Position numbers and translations under genes: made by a program. Under the pieces are notes generated by a model that did no database searches, was not told where the DNA came from, and saw only the letters and a list, made by a program, of their open reading frames with translations. Below, piece by piece: positions 50,181 to 57,750 of a stretch of 64,000 nucleotides of DNA; the stretch's first letter is position 1, and every line of letters starts with the position of its first letter. This stretch comes from JACDAN01 sp963827705 (GTDB lineage: Bacteria > Actinomycetota > Thermoleophilia > Gaiellales > Gaiellaceae): NCBI GenBank assembly GCA_963827705.1, contig CAWHBN010000005.1:62001-126000 (forward strand), written 5' to 3'.

Positions 50181-53100
50181 TCAGGCGACCGCGGCTTCGC
50201 CGAGCAGCGCCTTGACCTCGCCGAAGAAGGCCGGCGTCGGGCTGACGCGGTAGCCCGCTCCGAGCTCGAGCACCTTCGGCCCGAGCGAGGTGTCGACGTT
50301 CATGATCACCGCCGCCTCGCCGGGAAAGTCCTTCATCAGGAGCTTCAGGTCCTGGAGCAGCCCTGCCGGCGCCTTGCGCGCATCGAGCTTCAGCCGCACC
50401 TCTGTGATGACCTGTGCGGCCGCGAATGCGCTGACTTCCATCGCGATCAGCTTCGTGTCGCCCGCCTGCTTGTGGTCGACACGGCCCTTCACGACGAGAA
50501 TCGCGTCGTTCACGAGCAGGTCCTGCGAGGCCGCGTAGACGGAGTTGAAGACGACGACCTCGGCGCTGCCCGTGATGTCGTCCAGCTGCACGAACACCAT
50601 CGGGTCGCCCTTCCGCGTCGTCACCTGCTTCAGCGCCCCGACCATGCCTCCGACCGTGACGATCTCGCCGTCCCGCCTCGCCGCGATCTCGGACAAACGG
50701 CAATCCGTCTTGCGCGCGAGCTGGTCCTTCACTTCGGCGAGCGGGTGCTCGGAGACGTAGATCCCGAGCGACTCCTTCTCGAGCGCGAGCAGATCCGACT
50801 TCTCGAACTCCCCCGCCGGGATCTCAGGGTGCACCTTGGGCGCCGACGACTCCTCGCCGCCGAGGTCGAAGATCGAGCCCTGGCCGAGCAGCCGGTCGGC
50901 CTGCTCGCGCCCGCCCCACGCGAGTGCGTGGTCGATCACCTCGAGCATCCCGCGCCGCGGTGCTCCCGTCGAGTCCAGCGCGCCGCACTTGATCAGCGCC
51001 TCGAGCGCGCGCTTGTTGGCGACCGTGGGGTCGACCCGTTCCGTGAAATCCCAGAGGGAGGCAAACGAGCCCCCGCTCTCGCGCGCGGCGACAATTGCCG
51101 CCGCGGCTGCCTCCCCCACGTTCTTTACGGCATTGAGGCCAAAGCGGATCTTTCCCTCCACGACGGCGAAGTCCCGTTGGGACGAGTTGACGTCCGGCGG
51201 CTCGACCGCGATCCCCATCTCGGCGCAGGCGTTCACATAGAGCGGCACGCGGTCCTTCGTGTTCATCACGGACGAGATCAGCGCAGCCATGTACTCGTAC
51301 GGATGGTTCGCCTTCAGCCAGGCGGTGCGATAGGCGATCAGGGCGTAACCGGCCGAGTGCGACTTGTTGAACGAGTAGTCCTGCGACTGCTCGGTGTCCT
51401 TCCAGAGCTGCGTCGCAACCTGATGGGACACGCCGTTGGCGGCACAGCCCTCCATGAACTTGTCCTTGAGGGACGCCATCAGCGAGTGGATCTTCTTGCC
51501 GATCGCCTTGCGGAGGTCATCGGCCTCGGCAGGTGAGAAGCCGGCGAGCTGCTTGGCGATCTCCATGTACTGCTCCTGGTAGATGCAGATCCCGTAGCTC
51601 GTCTCCGTGATCGGCTTCAGGCGATCGTCGATGTACGTGATCGCCTCCTGGCCGTTCTTCCGCTTCGCGTACGACGGGATGTAGCCCATCGGCCCGGGCC
51701 GGTAGAGCGCGACGAGCGCGATCAGGTCCTCGAACTCGGTCGGCTTGACCTGCCGCAGCGCCTCGCGCATCCCGGAGGACTCGAACTGGAAGACGCCCAT
51801 CGCGTCGCCCTTCGCAAGCATCGCGTAGGTCTTCTTGTCGTCCAGCGGCATCGTCTCGTTGGAGAGCCCGCCGACCAGCTGGTACGTCTTCTCGATCACG
51901 TCCAGGTTCCGGAGGCCGAGGAAGTCCATCTTCAGGAGCCCGAGCGCCTCGACGTCCCACATCCCGAACTGCGTCACGACCTCCTGGTCGGCGCCCTTCT
52001 GCTGCAGCGGGACGTACTCGACGAGCGGCCGGTCGCCGATGACGACGCCGGCGGCGTGGATCGAGTCGTTGCGGACGAGCCCCTCGAGCGGCTTCGCGAG
52101 GTCGACGATCTCGCGCACCTGCGGCTCGGAGTCGTACGCCTGCTTGAGCTCCGCGCCGGGCTTCAGCGAGTCCTCGAGGTAGACCTTCGGGCCCTCCGGG
52201 ATCATCTTCGCGATCCGGTCGACCTGGCCGTACGGGATCTCGAGCACGCGGCCAGCGTCCCGCACCGCGGCCCGGGCGAGCATGGTGCCGAAGGTGATGA
52301 TCTGCGCGACCCGGTCGCGGCCGTACTTCTCCTTGACGTAGTTGATGACGCGGTCGCGGCCGGCGACGGCGAAGTCGATGTCCATGTCGGGCATGGACTT
52401 TCGGCCCGGGTTGAGGAAGCGCTCGAACAGGAGGTCGTGCCGGATCGGGTCGACGTCCGTGATCTCGAGCGCGTAGGCGGCGATGGATCCCGCGGCCGAT
52501 CCTCGACCCGGGCCGACCTGGATGCCGTTCTGCTTCGCGAAGCGGACGAAGTCCCAGACGATCAGGAAGTAGTCGGCGAAGCCCATCTCCTTGATCGTCT
52601 TCAGCTCGAACCTGAGCCGCTCCTGGAGCTCGGGCGTGACCGTCCCGTAGCGCTTCTGCATCCCCTTCTCGCAGAGCTCGGCGAGGTAGTCGAACGCGTC
52701 GCGGTCGTCAGGCGTCGGGAACTTCGGCAGCCGGATCTCGCCGAGCTGGAGCTCGACGTTCAGCCGCTCGGCGATCTCGACGCTCGTCCGGAGCGCCTGC
52801 GGGTAGTCCGCGAAGTCCGCGGCCATCTCGGCCGGCGTCTTGAAATAGAACTGATCGGTGTCGAAGCGCCAGCGGCCCTCGTTCTTCAGCGAGTCGCCGG
52901 ACTGGATGCAGAGCAGCGCCTCGTGGGCCCGCGCGTCCTCGTGGCGGAGGTAATGGACGTCGCCGGTCGCGACGAGCGGGAGGCCCGAGTCGGTCGCGAG
53001 CTGCGCGAGGAGCGGGTTGATCCGCGCCTGCTCCGAGAGCCCCGCGTTCTGGATCTCGACGTAGACGTTGTCGCGCCCGAACACCTGCGCGAGCCTGTCC

Positions 53101-53564
53101 AGATCGGACGCGGCGTCCTGTGGACGACTTTCCTCCAAGGCTTTACAGACACGGCCGGAGAGGCAGCCGGAGAGCGCGACGAGCCCCTTCGCGTGCGCCT
53201 GGAGGTGGTTCCAGTCGACGCGGGGCTTGTAGTAGTAGCCCTCGAGGTAGCCGGCCGACGCGAGCTTGATCAGGTTCCCGTAGCCCTCGTTGGACTCGGC
53301 CAGGAGGGTCAGGTGCGCGTAGCCCTTCTCCTGGCGGGTGGCGTCATCGCAGACGTAGACCTCGCAGCCGATGAGCGGCTTGACTCCCTGCTTCTTCGCG
53401 TGCTGGTAGAGCTGGACGGCGCCGGCGAGCGAGCCGTGGTCGGTGAGCGCGACGGCCGGCATCTCGAGCTCGGCAGCGCGGGCGGCGAGGTCCGGGATCC
53501 GGCAGGCCCCGTCGAGGATCGAGAACTCGGAGTGGACGTGGAGGTGGACGAACTCGGCGGCCAA
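50181..53564 (-). CDS. dnaE: DNA polymerase III alpha subunit
   Basis: 1127-residue replicative polymerase. N-terminal PHP domain (HLHVHSEFSILDG, DHGSLAG), palm with catalytic DMDIDFA and PGRGSAAGS, finger KSHSAGYALIAYRTAWLK, helix-hairpin-helix and C-terminal OB-fold (GGMVGALKQVTTRKGDPM). The in-frame start is a TTG at 53564, just before AEFVHLHVH; an ATG slightly upstream is out of frame, and another TTG lies nine codons earlier. Divergent from the hydrolase gene. Confidence 0.95.
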   Translation of the reverse strand: MAAEFVHLHVHSEFSILDGACRIPDLAARAAELEMPAVALTDHGSLAGAVQLYQHAKKQGVKPLIGCEVYVCDDATRQEKGYAHLTLLAESNEGYGNLIKLASAGYLEGYYYKPRVDWNHLQAHAKGLVALSGCLSGRVCKALEESRPQDAASDLDRLAQVFGRDNVYVEIQNAGLSEQARINPLLAQLATDSGLPLVATGDVHYLRHEDARAHEALLCIQSGDSLKNEGRWRFDTDQFYFKTPAEMAADFADYPQALRTSVEIAERLNVELQLGEIRLPKFPTPDDRDAFDYLAELCEKGMQKRYGTVTPELQERLRFELKTIKEMGFADYFLIVWDFVRFAKQNGIQVGPGRGSAAGSIAAYALEITDVDPIRHDLLFERFLNPGRKSMPDMDIDFAVAGRDRVINYVKEKYGRDRVAQIITFGTMLARAAVRDAGRVLEIPYGQVDRIAKMIPEGPKVYLEDSLKPGAELKQAYDSEPQVREIVDLAKPLEGLVRNDSIHAAGVVIGDRPLVEYVPLQQKGADQEVVTQFGMWDVEALGLLKMDFLGLRNLDVIEKTYQLVGGLSNETMPLDDKKTYAMLAKGDAMGVFQFESSGMREALRQVKPTEFEDLIALVALYRPGPMGYIPSYAKRKNGQEAITYIDDRLKPITETSYGICIYQEQYMEIAKQLAGFSPAEADDLRKAIGKKIHSLMASLKDKFMEGCAANGVSHQVATQLWKDTEQSQDYSFNKSHSAGYALIAYRTAWLKANHPYEYMAALISSVMNTKDRVPLYVNACAEMGIAVEPPDVNSSQRDFAVVEGKIRFGLNAVKNVGEAAAAAIVAARESGGSFASLWDFTERVDPTVANKRALEALIKCGALDSTGAPRRGMLEVIDHALAWGGREQADRLLGQGSIFDLGGEESSAPKVHPEIPAGEFEKSDLLALEKESLGIYVSEHPLAEVKDQLARKTDCRLSEIAARRDGEIVTVGGMVGALKQVTTRKGDPMVFVQLDDITGSAEVVVFNSVYAASQDLLVNDAILVVKGRVDHKQAGDTKLIAMEVSAFAAAQVITEVRLKLDARKAPAGLLQDLKLLMKDFPGEAAVIMNVDTSLGPKVLELGAGYRVSPTPAFFGEVKALLGEAAVA

Positions 53565-53609
53565 GGCCGAGCCATTTTGGCAGGGCGCCAAGACGTTGCC
53601 GCGCCAGCC

Positions 53610-53615
53610 TAAGCT
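53610..53615 (+). promoter_or_regulatory. Candidate leaderless -10 box of the alpha/beta hydrolase
   Basis: TAAGCT ends six bases before GTG at 53622. Confidence 0.45.
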
Positions 53616-53621
53616 CCTGCC

Positions 53622-54374
53622 GTGCGGGTGATCCTGCTCCCCGGGATCGTGCTCCCGGCAGAGGCCGCGTACGGCGCGCTGATCGACGCCCTGGAGCCTG
53701 AGGTCGAGGCTGTCGCGAAGGATCTCGAGGTCTACGCGACGCCGGAGCCGCCCGAGGACTACAGCCTCGAGCTCGAGGTCGCCGGCGTGCTCCGCGAGGC
53801 GGACGCGCGCGGCTGGGGGCGCTTCCATCTCGTCGGGTACTCGGGCGGTGGCGCGGCCGCGCTTGCGCTGGTCGCTACGCACGCGGACCGGCTCACAAGC
53901 CTCGCGCTGCTCGAGCCCGCCTGGGCGGGAACCTGGGACCTCAGTCCCGCGGAGCAGGCTGTCTGGCTGGAGCAGGAGCGACTGGCAAGGCTTCCGGACG
54001 ACGAGTTCATTCCCGCCTTCGTGCGGTTCGGGGTGAGACCGGGAGTCTCACTTCCGGCCCCGCCGCCGGGTGATCCGCCGCCCTGGATGGCCAAGCGTCC
54101 GGCCGGCATTCGCGCGATCCTGCGCGCGTTCAGGAACGGCGCCATCGATCGGGAGGCGCTGCGCCGCTTCGATCGACCCGTCTACTTCGCGCTAGGCGCG
54201 CTCAGCAATCCGGATCATTACGAGGAGATCGAGAAGCGTCTCAGCGGTGTCTTTCGGGACTTCGAGCTCGAGCTGTTCGAGGAGCGCCACCACTTCGATC
54301 CGCCCCACCGGGTCGAGCCCGAGCGCATGGCGGGCTCGCTGAAGACGCTCTGGCGGCGCGCCGACCTCTCATAA
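53622..54374 (+). CDS. Alpha/beta hydrolase
   Basis: 250 residues. Nucleophile elbow GYSGGGAAALALV near residue 73, catalytic His in ERHHFDPPHRVEPE near the C-terminus, and an oxyanion segment LLPGIVLPAEA at the start. Substrate unknown. Confidence 0.85.
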   Translation: MRVILLPGIVLPAEAAYGALIDALEPEVEAVAKDLEVYATPEPPEDYSLELEVAGVLREADARGWGRFHLVGYSGGGAAALALVATHADRLTSLALLEPAWAGTWDLSPAEQAVWLEQERLARLPDDEFIPAFVRFGVRPGVSLPAPPPGDPPPWMAKRPAGIRAILRAFRNGAIDREALRRFDRPVYFALGALSNPDHYEEIEKRLSGVFRDFELELFEERHHFDPPHRVEPERMAGSLKTLWRRADLS

Positions 54375-54382
54375 GTCTGTTG

Positions 54383-54565
54383 CTACGAGTGCTCGGCCAT
54401 GTCCGCGCGATGCCAGCGGATGAAGCCGCACTGCTCGCAGGAATACGCGAGCGCCTCGAGTCCGCCCTCGAGAGCCTGAAGGAGCGACCGCCCCTCGAGG
54501 AGCGTCCATTTCTCGCTACCGCACATCGGGCACTTGCGGTGCTCGTTCACCACCTGCGTTCCCAC
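54383..54565 (-). CDS. Small zinc-ribbon protein
   Basis: 60 residues with two CxxC knuckles: CPMCGSEKW and CEQCGFIRWH. Likely binds one zinc. The start is GTG at 54565; a later GTG near EHRKCPMC is possible. Its function is unknown; lies between convergent-facing hydrolase and divergent trpB2. Confidence 0.6.
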   Translation of the reverse strand: MGTQVVNEHRKCPMCGSEKWTLLEGRSLLQALEGGLEALAYSCEQCGFIRWHRADMAEHS

Positions 54566-54576
54566 TGCTCACGAAG

Positions 54577-54582
54577 TATCCT
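54577..54582 (+). promoter_or_regulatory. Candidate leaderless -10 box of trpB2
   Basis: TATCCT ends six bases before ATG at 54589. Confidence 0.5.
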
Positions 54583-54588
54583 CGCCCT

Positions 54589-55969
54589 ATGGCGCAGGCG
54601 AGGGTCGAGCAGACGAAGTTCCTGCTCGCCGAATCGGAGCTCCCGAGACGCTGGTACAACATCGCCGCCGACATGCCGAATGCGGCGCAACCGGTGCTGC
54701 ATCCCGGCACCGGCGAGCCGGTCGGCCCCGACGATCTCGCGCCGCTCTTCCCGATGGAGCTCATCGGACAGGAGGTCAGCCAGGACGCTGAGATCGAGAT
54801 CCCGGAGGAGATCCTCGACATCTACACCCTCTGGCGGCCCACCCCGCTCTACCGGGCGCGGCGGCTCGAGCAGGCGGTCGGGACGCGCTCGCGGATCTTC
54901 TACAAGTACGAGGGCGTCAGCCCGCCCGGCAGCCACAAGCCGAACACCGCGGTCGCGCAGGCGTACTACAACGCCAAGGAGGGCCGGACGCGGCTCTCGA
55001 CCGAGACCGGCGCCGGCCAGTGGGGCTCGGCGCTCGCCTTCGCGTGCACGCTCTTCGGGCTCGAGTGCAAGGTCTACATGGTCAGGATCTCGTACGACCA
55101 GAAGCCGTTCCGGCGTTCGCTGATCCAGACCTGGGGCGCCGAGATCGTCGCGAGCCCCTCCGAGGACACGCAGTCCGGGCGGGCTGTGCTCGAGGAGCAT
55201 CCGGACTCGCCGGGCAGTCTCGGGATCGCGATCTCGGAGGCGGTCGAGGACGCAGCGCAGCGCGAGGACACCGCCTACTCGCTCGGCTCCGTGCTGAACC
55301 ACGTCCTCCTGCACCAGACCGTGATCGGGCAGGAGGCGATCGCAGCAGATGGAGCAGGCGGGCGCCTTCCCGGATGTGGTCATCGGCTGCGTCGGCGGCG
55401 GCTCGAACTTCGCCGGGCTCGCGTTCCCGTTCCTCCGCGAGAAGATCGCCGGCCGCGACATCGACGTGCTCGCCTGCGAGCCGGCCGCCTGCCCGACGCT
55501 CACGCGCGGCCTCTTCGCCTACGACTTCGGCGACACGAGCAAGCTGACGCCGCTCGTCCCGATGCACACGCTCGGCCACGACTTCATCCCGGCGCCGATC
55601 CACGCCGGCGGGTTGCGCTACCACGGCGTCGCGCCGCTGATCTCCCAGCTCGTCCGCGACGGGCTCATCCGTGCCGAGGCCTACCTCCAGCGCGACTGCT
55701 TCGCGGCCGCCGTCGAGTTCGCCCGCAGCGAGGGGATCCTTCCCGCGCCCGAGGCGTCGCATGCGATCCTCGGCGCGCTCCAGACCGCGCGGGCTGCGGA
55801 CGAGGCGGGCGAGGAGAAGACGATCCTCTTCAACCTCTCCGGCCATGGCCACTTCGACATGGCCGCCTACGACAACTACTTCGGAGGCAAGCTGGAGGAC
55901 GTGGCGCTCGACGAGGCCGAGATCGAGCGCGCGCTGGCCGCGATCGAAGGCCTCCCCACGCCGGCCTAG
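54589..55969 (+). CDS. trpB2: TrpB2-type tryptophan synthase beta-like protein (frameshifted)
   Basis: About 459 residues across a one-base insertion near 55341. Hallmarks of the TrpB2 subfamily: a long N-terminal extension (LPRRWYNIAADMP, RPTPLYRARRLE), the PLP Lys in GSHKPNTAVAQAYY, TGAGQWGSALAFACTLFGLECKVYMV, CVGGGSNFAGLAFP and LFNLSGHGHFDM. TrpB2 works without TrpA as an indole salvage or O-phosphoserine enzyme in other organisms. This is a second copy beyond trpB at 34531, away from the trp operon. Confidence 0.92.
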
Positions 55970-56007
55970 CCTCTAGCTCCGCTCGATTTCCGCCGATACA
56001 GTCCTTC

Positions 56008-56250
56008 GTGGAACGCGAAGGGTCCCTCCCCATGCCCGGCCTCGTGCGGTTGCAGCCGTTCGTCGACCGGCCGCCTCGGTGGTACGCGCGCCGCGGCTCG
56101 GAGCTCCTCGCGGGCGACTCGAAGATCGAGGTGCTCGGGCGGATCTGGGATCAGGACGAAGCTGCGTTCGGCGCCCTCAGGAACCTGGCGGAAGTCCGAG
56201 GAACTCCGCGGCTTCGGCGACCGCCGGATCGCCGAGCTCCAGCGGTCTGA
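56008..56250 (+). CDS. Possible 80-residue hypothetical protein
   Basis: Frame with GTG at 56008, five bases after TACAGT, and strong GC third positions until about 56180, where it enters the 3' end of the toxin gene on the other strand. Contains LVRLQPFVDRPPRWYARRG and KIEVLGRIWDQDEAAFGAL. Not recognised; the last 20 codons look non-coding, so the true end may be earlier or shifted. Confidence 0.4.
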   Translation: MEREGSLPMPGLVRLQPFVDRPPRWYARRGSELLAGDSKIEVLGRIWDQDEAAFGALRNLAEVRGTPRLRRPPDRRAPAV

Positions 56251-56731
56251 TCTCTGTGACCGACAGCGCCGGGACGCTGCGGTCGAAGAGCGTGTAGTTC
56301 GCCCACAGCGACTCGTGGATCGACCACCAGCGGATCCCGGCGGCGCCGGTATCCCGGTAGACGGCGAGCGCCTGCGGCTGCGTGATCGCGCGGTCGCGCG
56401 TCGCGACCCGGCTCGGGCGAAGACGGCGGCGCCGGAGCTCGGCCGGGTCGTCGAGGTCGACGAGCTCCGAGTCGTCGGGAAGCTCGAGTGCGGCGAGCGC
56501 AAGCGGCAGGCCCCGGCGGCGGAGCAGCGGCGCGATCAGACGCTGGCCGCGGAAGCGCGCCAGCTGCTCGACGACGCCTGAGACCTCACGGTCGGTCAGG
56601 TAGAGGCAGCCGTAGACGTCGGGGTTGTCGTGCCGGCCGTCGCCCTGGTAGTCGCGGGGGAACCAGAGCGGCGAGTCGGCCTGGTCGGCCCGGGCGCGCT
56701 CGTTCCAGGCGAAGCAGCGGTGGAGGATCAA
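56177..56731 (-). CDS. RES-domain toxin (MbcT-like)
   Basis: 184-residue RES-domain protein, the toxin half of an Xre/MbcA-RES pair; characterised members (M. tuberculosis MbcT) destroy NAD+. LILHRCFAWNERA, DYQGDGRHDNPDVYGCLYLT, EVSGVVEQLARFRGQ and RWWSIHESLWANYTLFDR carry the Arg, Tyr, Glu and Asn/Ser positions of the RES fold. Start TTG at 56731 overlaps the antitoxin stop (TTGA). In the sequence as given, one inserted base in the antitoxin fuses the two frames. Confidence 0.82.
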   Translation of the reverse strand: MILHRCFAWNERARADQADSPLWFPRDYQGDGRHDNPDVYGCLYLTDREVSGVVEQLARFRGQRLIAPLLRRRGLPLALAALELPDDSELVDLDDPAELRRRRLRPSRVATRDRAITQPQALAVYRDTGAAGIRWWSIHESLWANYTLFDRSVPALSVTEIRPLELGDPAVAEAAEFLGLPPGS

Positions 56732-57061
56732 GCGAACGAGTCCGCGCGCTCGGCGCGGATCGCCCGCATCAGCTCCTCCGCCCGTCCCGGCCCGGACGAG
56801 GTCGATGGGGCGACGGTCGCCGAGCAGCGGGTTGACGCCCCAGAGCCACAAGCGCGCGGCCTCGGGCTCGTAGAGCCGCAAGAGATTCGACCAGACGAGC
56901 TCCAGCAGGTCGACCTTCTCGGCGTTGAGCGGGTCGATCCCGGCGCCCTTCAGCCAGCGAGTGACCCGCGAACGGCTGACGCCGAGGATCTCGGCGAGCG
57001 CCGCCTGCGAGCGGAAGTCGACGCTGAGCGCCTCGACCTTGGCTGCGGTGGCGACGGGCAT
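56728..57061 (-). CDS. MbcA/ParS/Xre-type antitoxin (frameshifted)
   Basis: About 110 residues. HTH at residues 17-43 (SQAALAEILGVSRSRVTRWLKG), then the Xre-MbcA-ParS toxin-binding domain (WLWGVNPLLGDRRPIDLVRAG). An insertion near 56785 diverts the frame; without it the protein ends AEELMRAIRAERADSFA and stop, exactly like known antitoxins, and the stop overlaps the toxin TTG. First gene of the pair, as is usual; start ATG at 57061 follows TACTCT by six bases. Confidence 0.82.
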
Positions 57062-57067
57062 AGCCTC

Positions 57068-57073
57068 AGAGTA
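57068..57073 (-). promoter_or_regulatory. Candidate leaderless -10 box of the MbcA-like antitoxin
   Basis: TACTCT on the minus strand ends six bases before ATG at 57061. The antitoxin HTH may bind around here to autoregulate. Confidence 0.5.
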
Positions 57074-57177
57074 GCGCAACGAATCTGTTGCGCGCCTGCG
57101 ACCGGCGCTTGCTCTCGACCCTGGCGGTCTCTGAAATCGTTCAGAATCTCCCGCTAGACGTCTACCGAAGGAGTCCC

Positions 57178-57429
57178 GTGCCGTTGTACCTCGACGTTCA
57201 TACGATCGAAGGCGGCGTGTCCGCGAAGGACGTGGCGGATGCGCACATGAAGGACGTGGAGACCCAGGGCCCCCACGGGGTGAACTACAAGGCCTACTGG
57301 GTGGACGAGAAGGCGGGGAAGATCTTCTGCCTCGTCGAGGCTCCGAACGAAGAAGCGGCGCATACCGTGCACCGTGAGGCCCACGGCCTCGTCGCTCAGG
57401 AGATCTACGAGGTGACGGAGGGGAGTTAG
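57178..57429 (+). CDS. DUF4242 / SCO4226-type nickel-binding protein
   Basis: 83 residues matching the DUF4242 pattern: YLDVHTIEGGVSAKDVADAHMKD, GVNYKAYWVDEKAGKIFCLVEAP, and HTVHREAHGLVAQEIYEV. S. coelicolor SCO4226 binds nickel through the His and Cys of this fold. GTG start at 57178 has AAGGAG four bases upstream. Confidence 0.8.
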   Translation: MPLYLDVHTIEGGVSAKDVADAHMKDVETQGPHGVNYKAYWVDEKAGKIFCLVEAPNEEAAHTVHREAHGLVAQEIYEVTEGS

Positions 57430-57450
57430 CGCTAGGCGCCCGGGCCTCGG

Positions 57451-57456
57451 TAGCTT
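57451..57456 (+). promoter_or_regulatory. Candidate leaderless -10 box of the zinc-ribbon gene
   Basis: TAGCTT ends six bases before ATG at 57463. Confidence 0.4.
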
Positions 57457-57462
57457 CGGTTC

Positions 57463-57621
57463 ATGGCGCGCCACAAGAGCGCTCACGACGACTCGGACGA
57501 GCGCCCGCCGATCTGCCCGGCCTGCGGCGTGACGCAGGGCATGGTCATCACGGACGACGAGCCGCGCTTCGTCTGCCTGGAGTGCGGGTTCCCTGACGGC
57601 GAGGGCGCCGACGCCGACTAG
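57463..57621 (+). CDS. 52-residue zinc-ribbon protein
   Basis: Small acidic protein with CPACGVTQGM and CLECGFPDG knuckles 20 residues apart, likely one zinc site. N-terminus MARHKSAHDDSDERPP. Its TAG stop shares the palindrome CTAG with the stop of the convergent gene 57618. Function unknown. Confidence 0.7.
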   Translation: MARHKSAHDDSDERPPICPACGVTQGMVITDDEPRFVCLECGFPDGEGADAD

Positions 57622-57737
57622 GCGGTTCCCAGACCGTCGTGCTTCTTCTTCGCCCGCTTGGCGCTCCGCTTCTCCTTCAGCGACTTCTGCGGGACCTTCT
57701 TGCCGAGCTTCTTGGGCTTGTCTGAGCCTTTGGCCAT
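57618..57737 (-). CDS. 39-residue Lys-rich protein
   Basis: Very basic peptide, 15 of 39 residues Lys or Arg (KGSDKPKKLGKKVPQKSLKE, KRSAKRAKKK). Similar small basic proteins recur in actinobacteria and may bind nucleic acid; function unknown. Ends convergently on the 57463 gene, sharing four bases; lies just downstream of ettA on the same strand. Confidence 0.65.
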   Translation of the reverse strand: MAKGSDKPKKLGKKVPQKSLKEKRSAKRAKKKHDGLGTA

Positions 57738-57750
57738 ACGCCTAGTCTGA

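Noticed and set aside
56177..57079. Natural antitoxin-RES fusion protein
   Set aside because: The linker is low-quality and a one-base correction restores a typical antitoxin C-terminus, stop and coupled toxin start; same type of error as elsewhere in the window.
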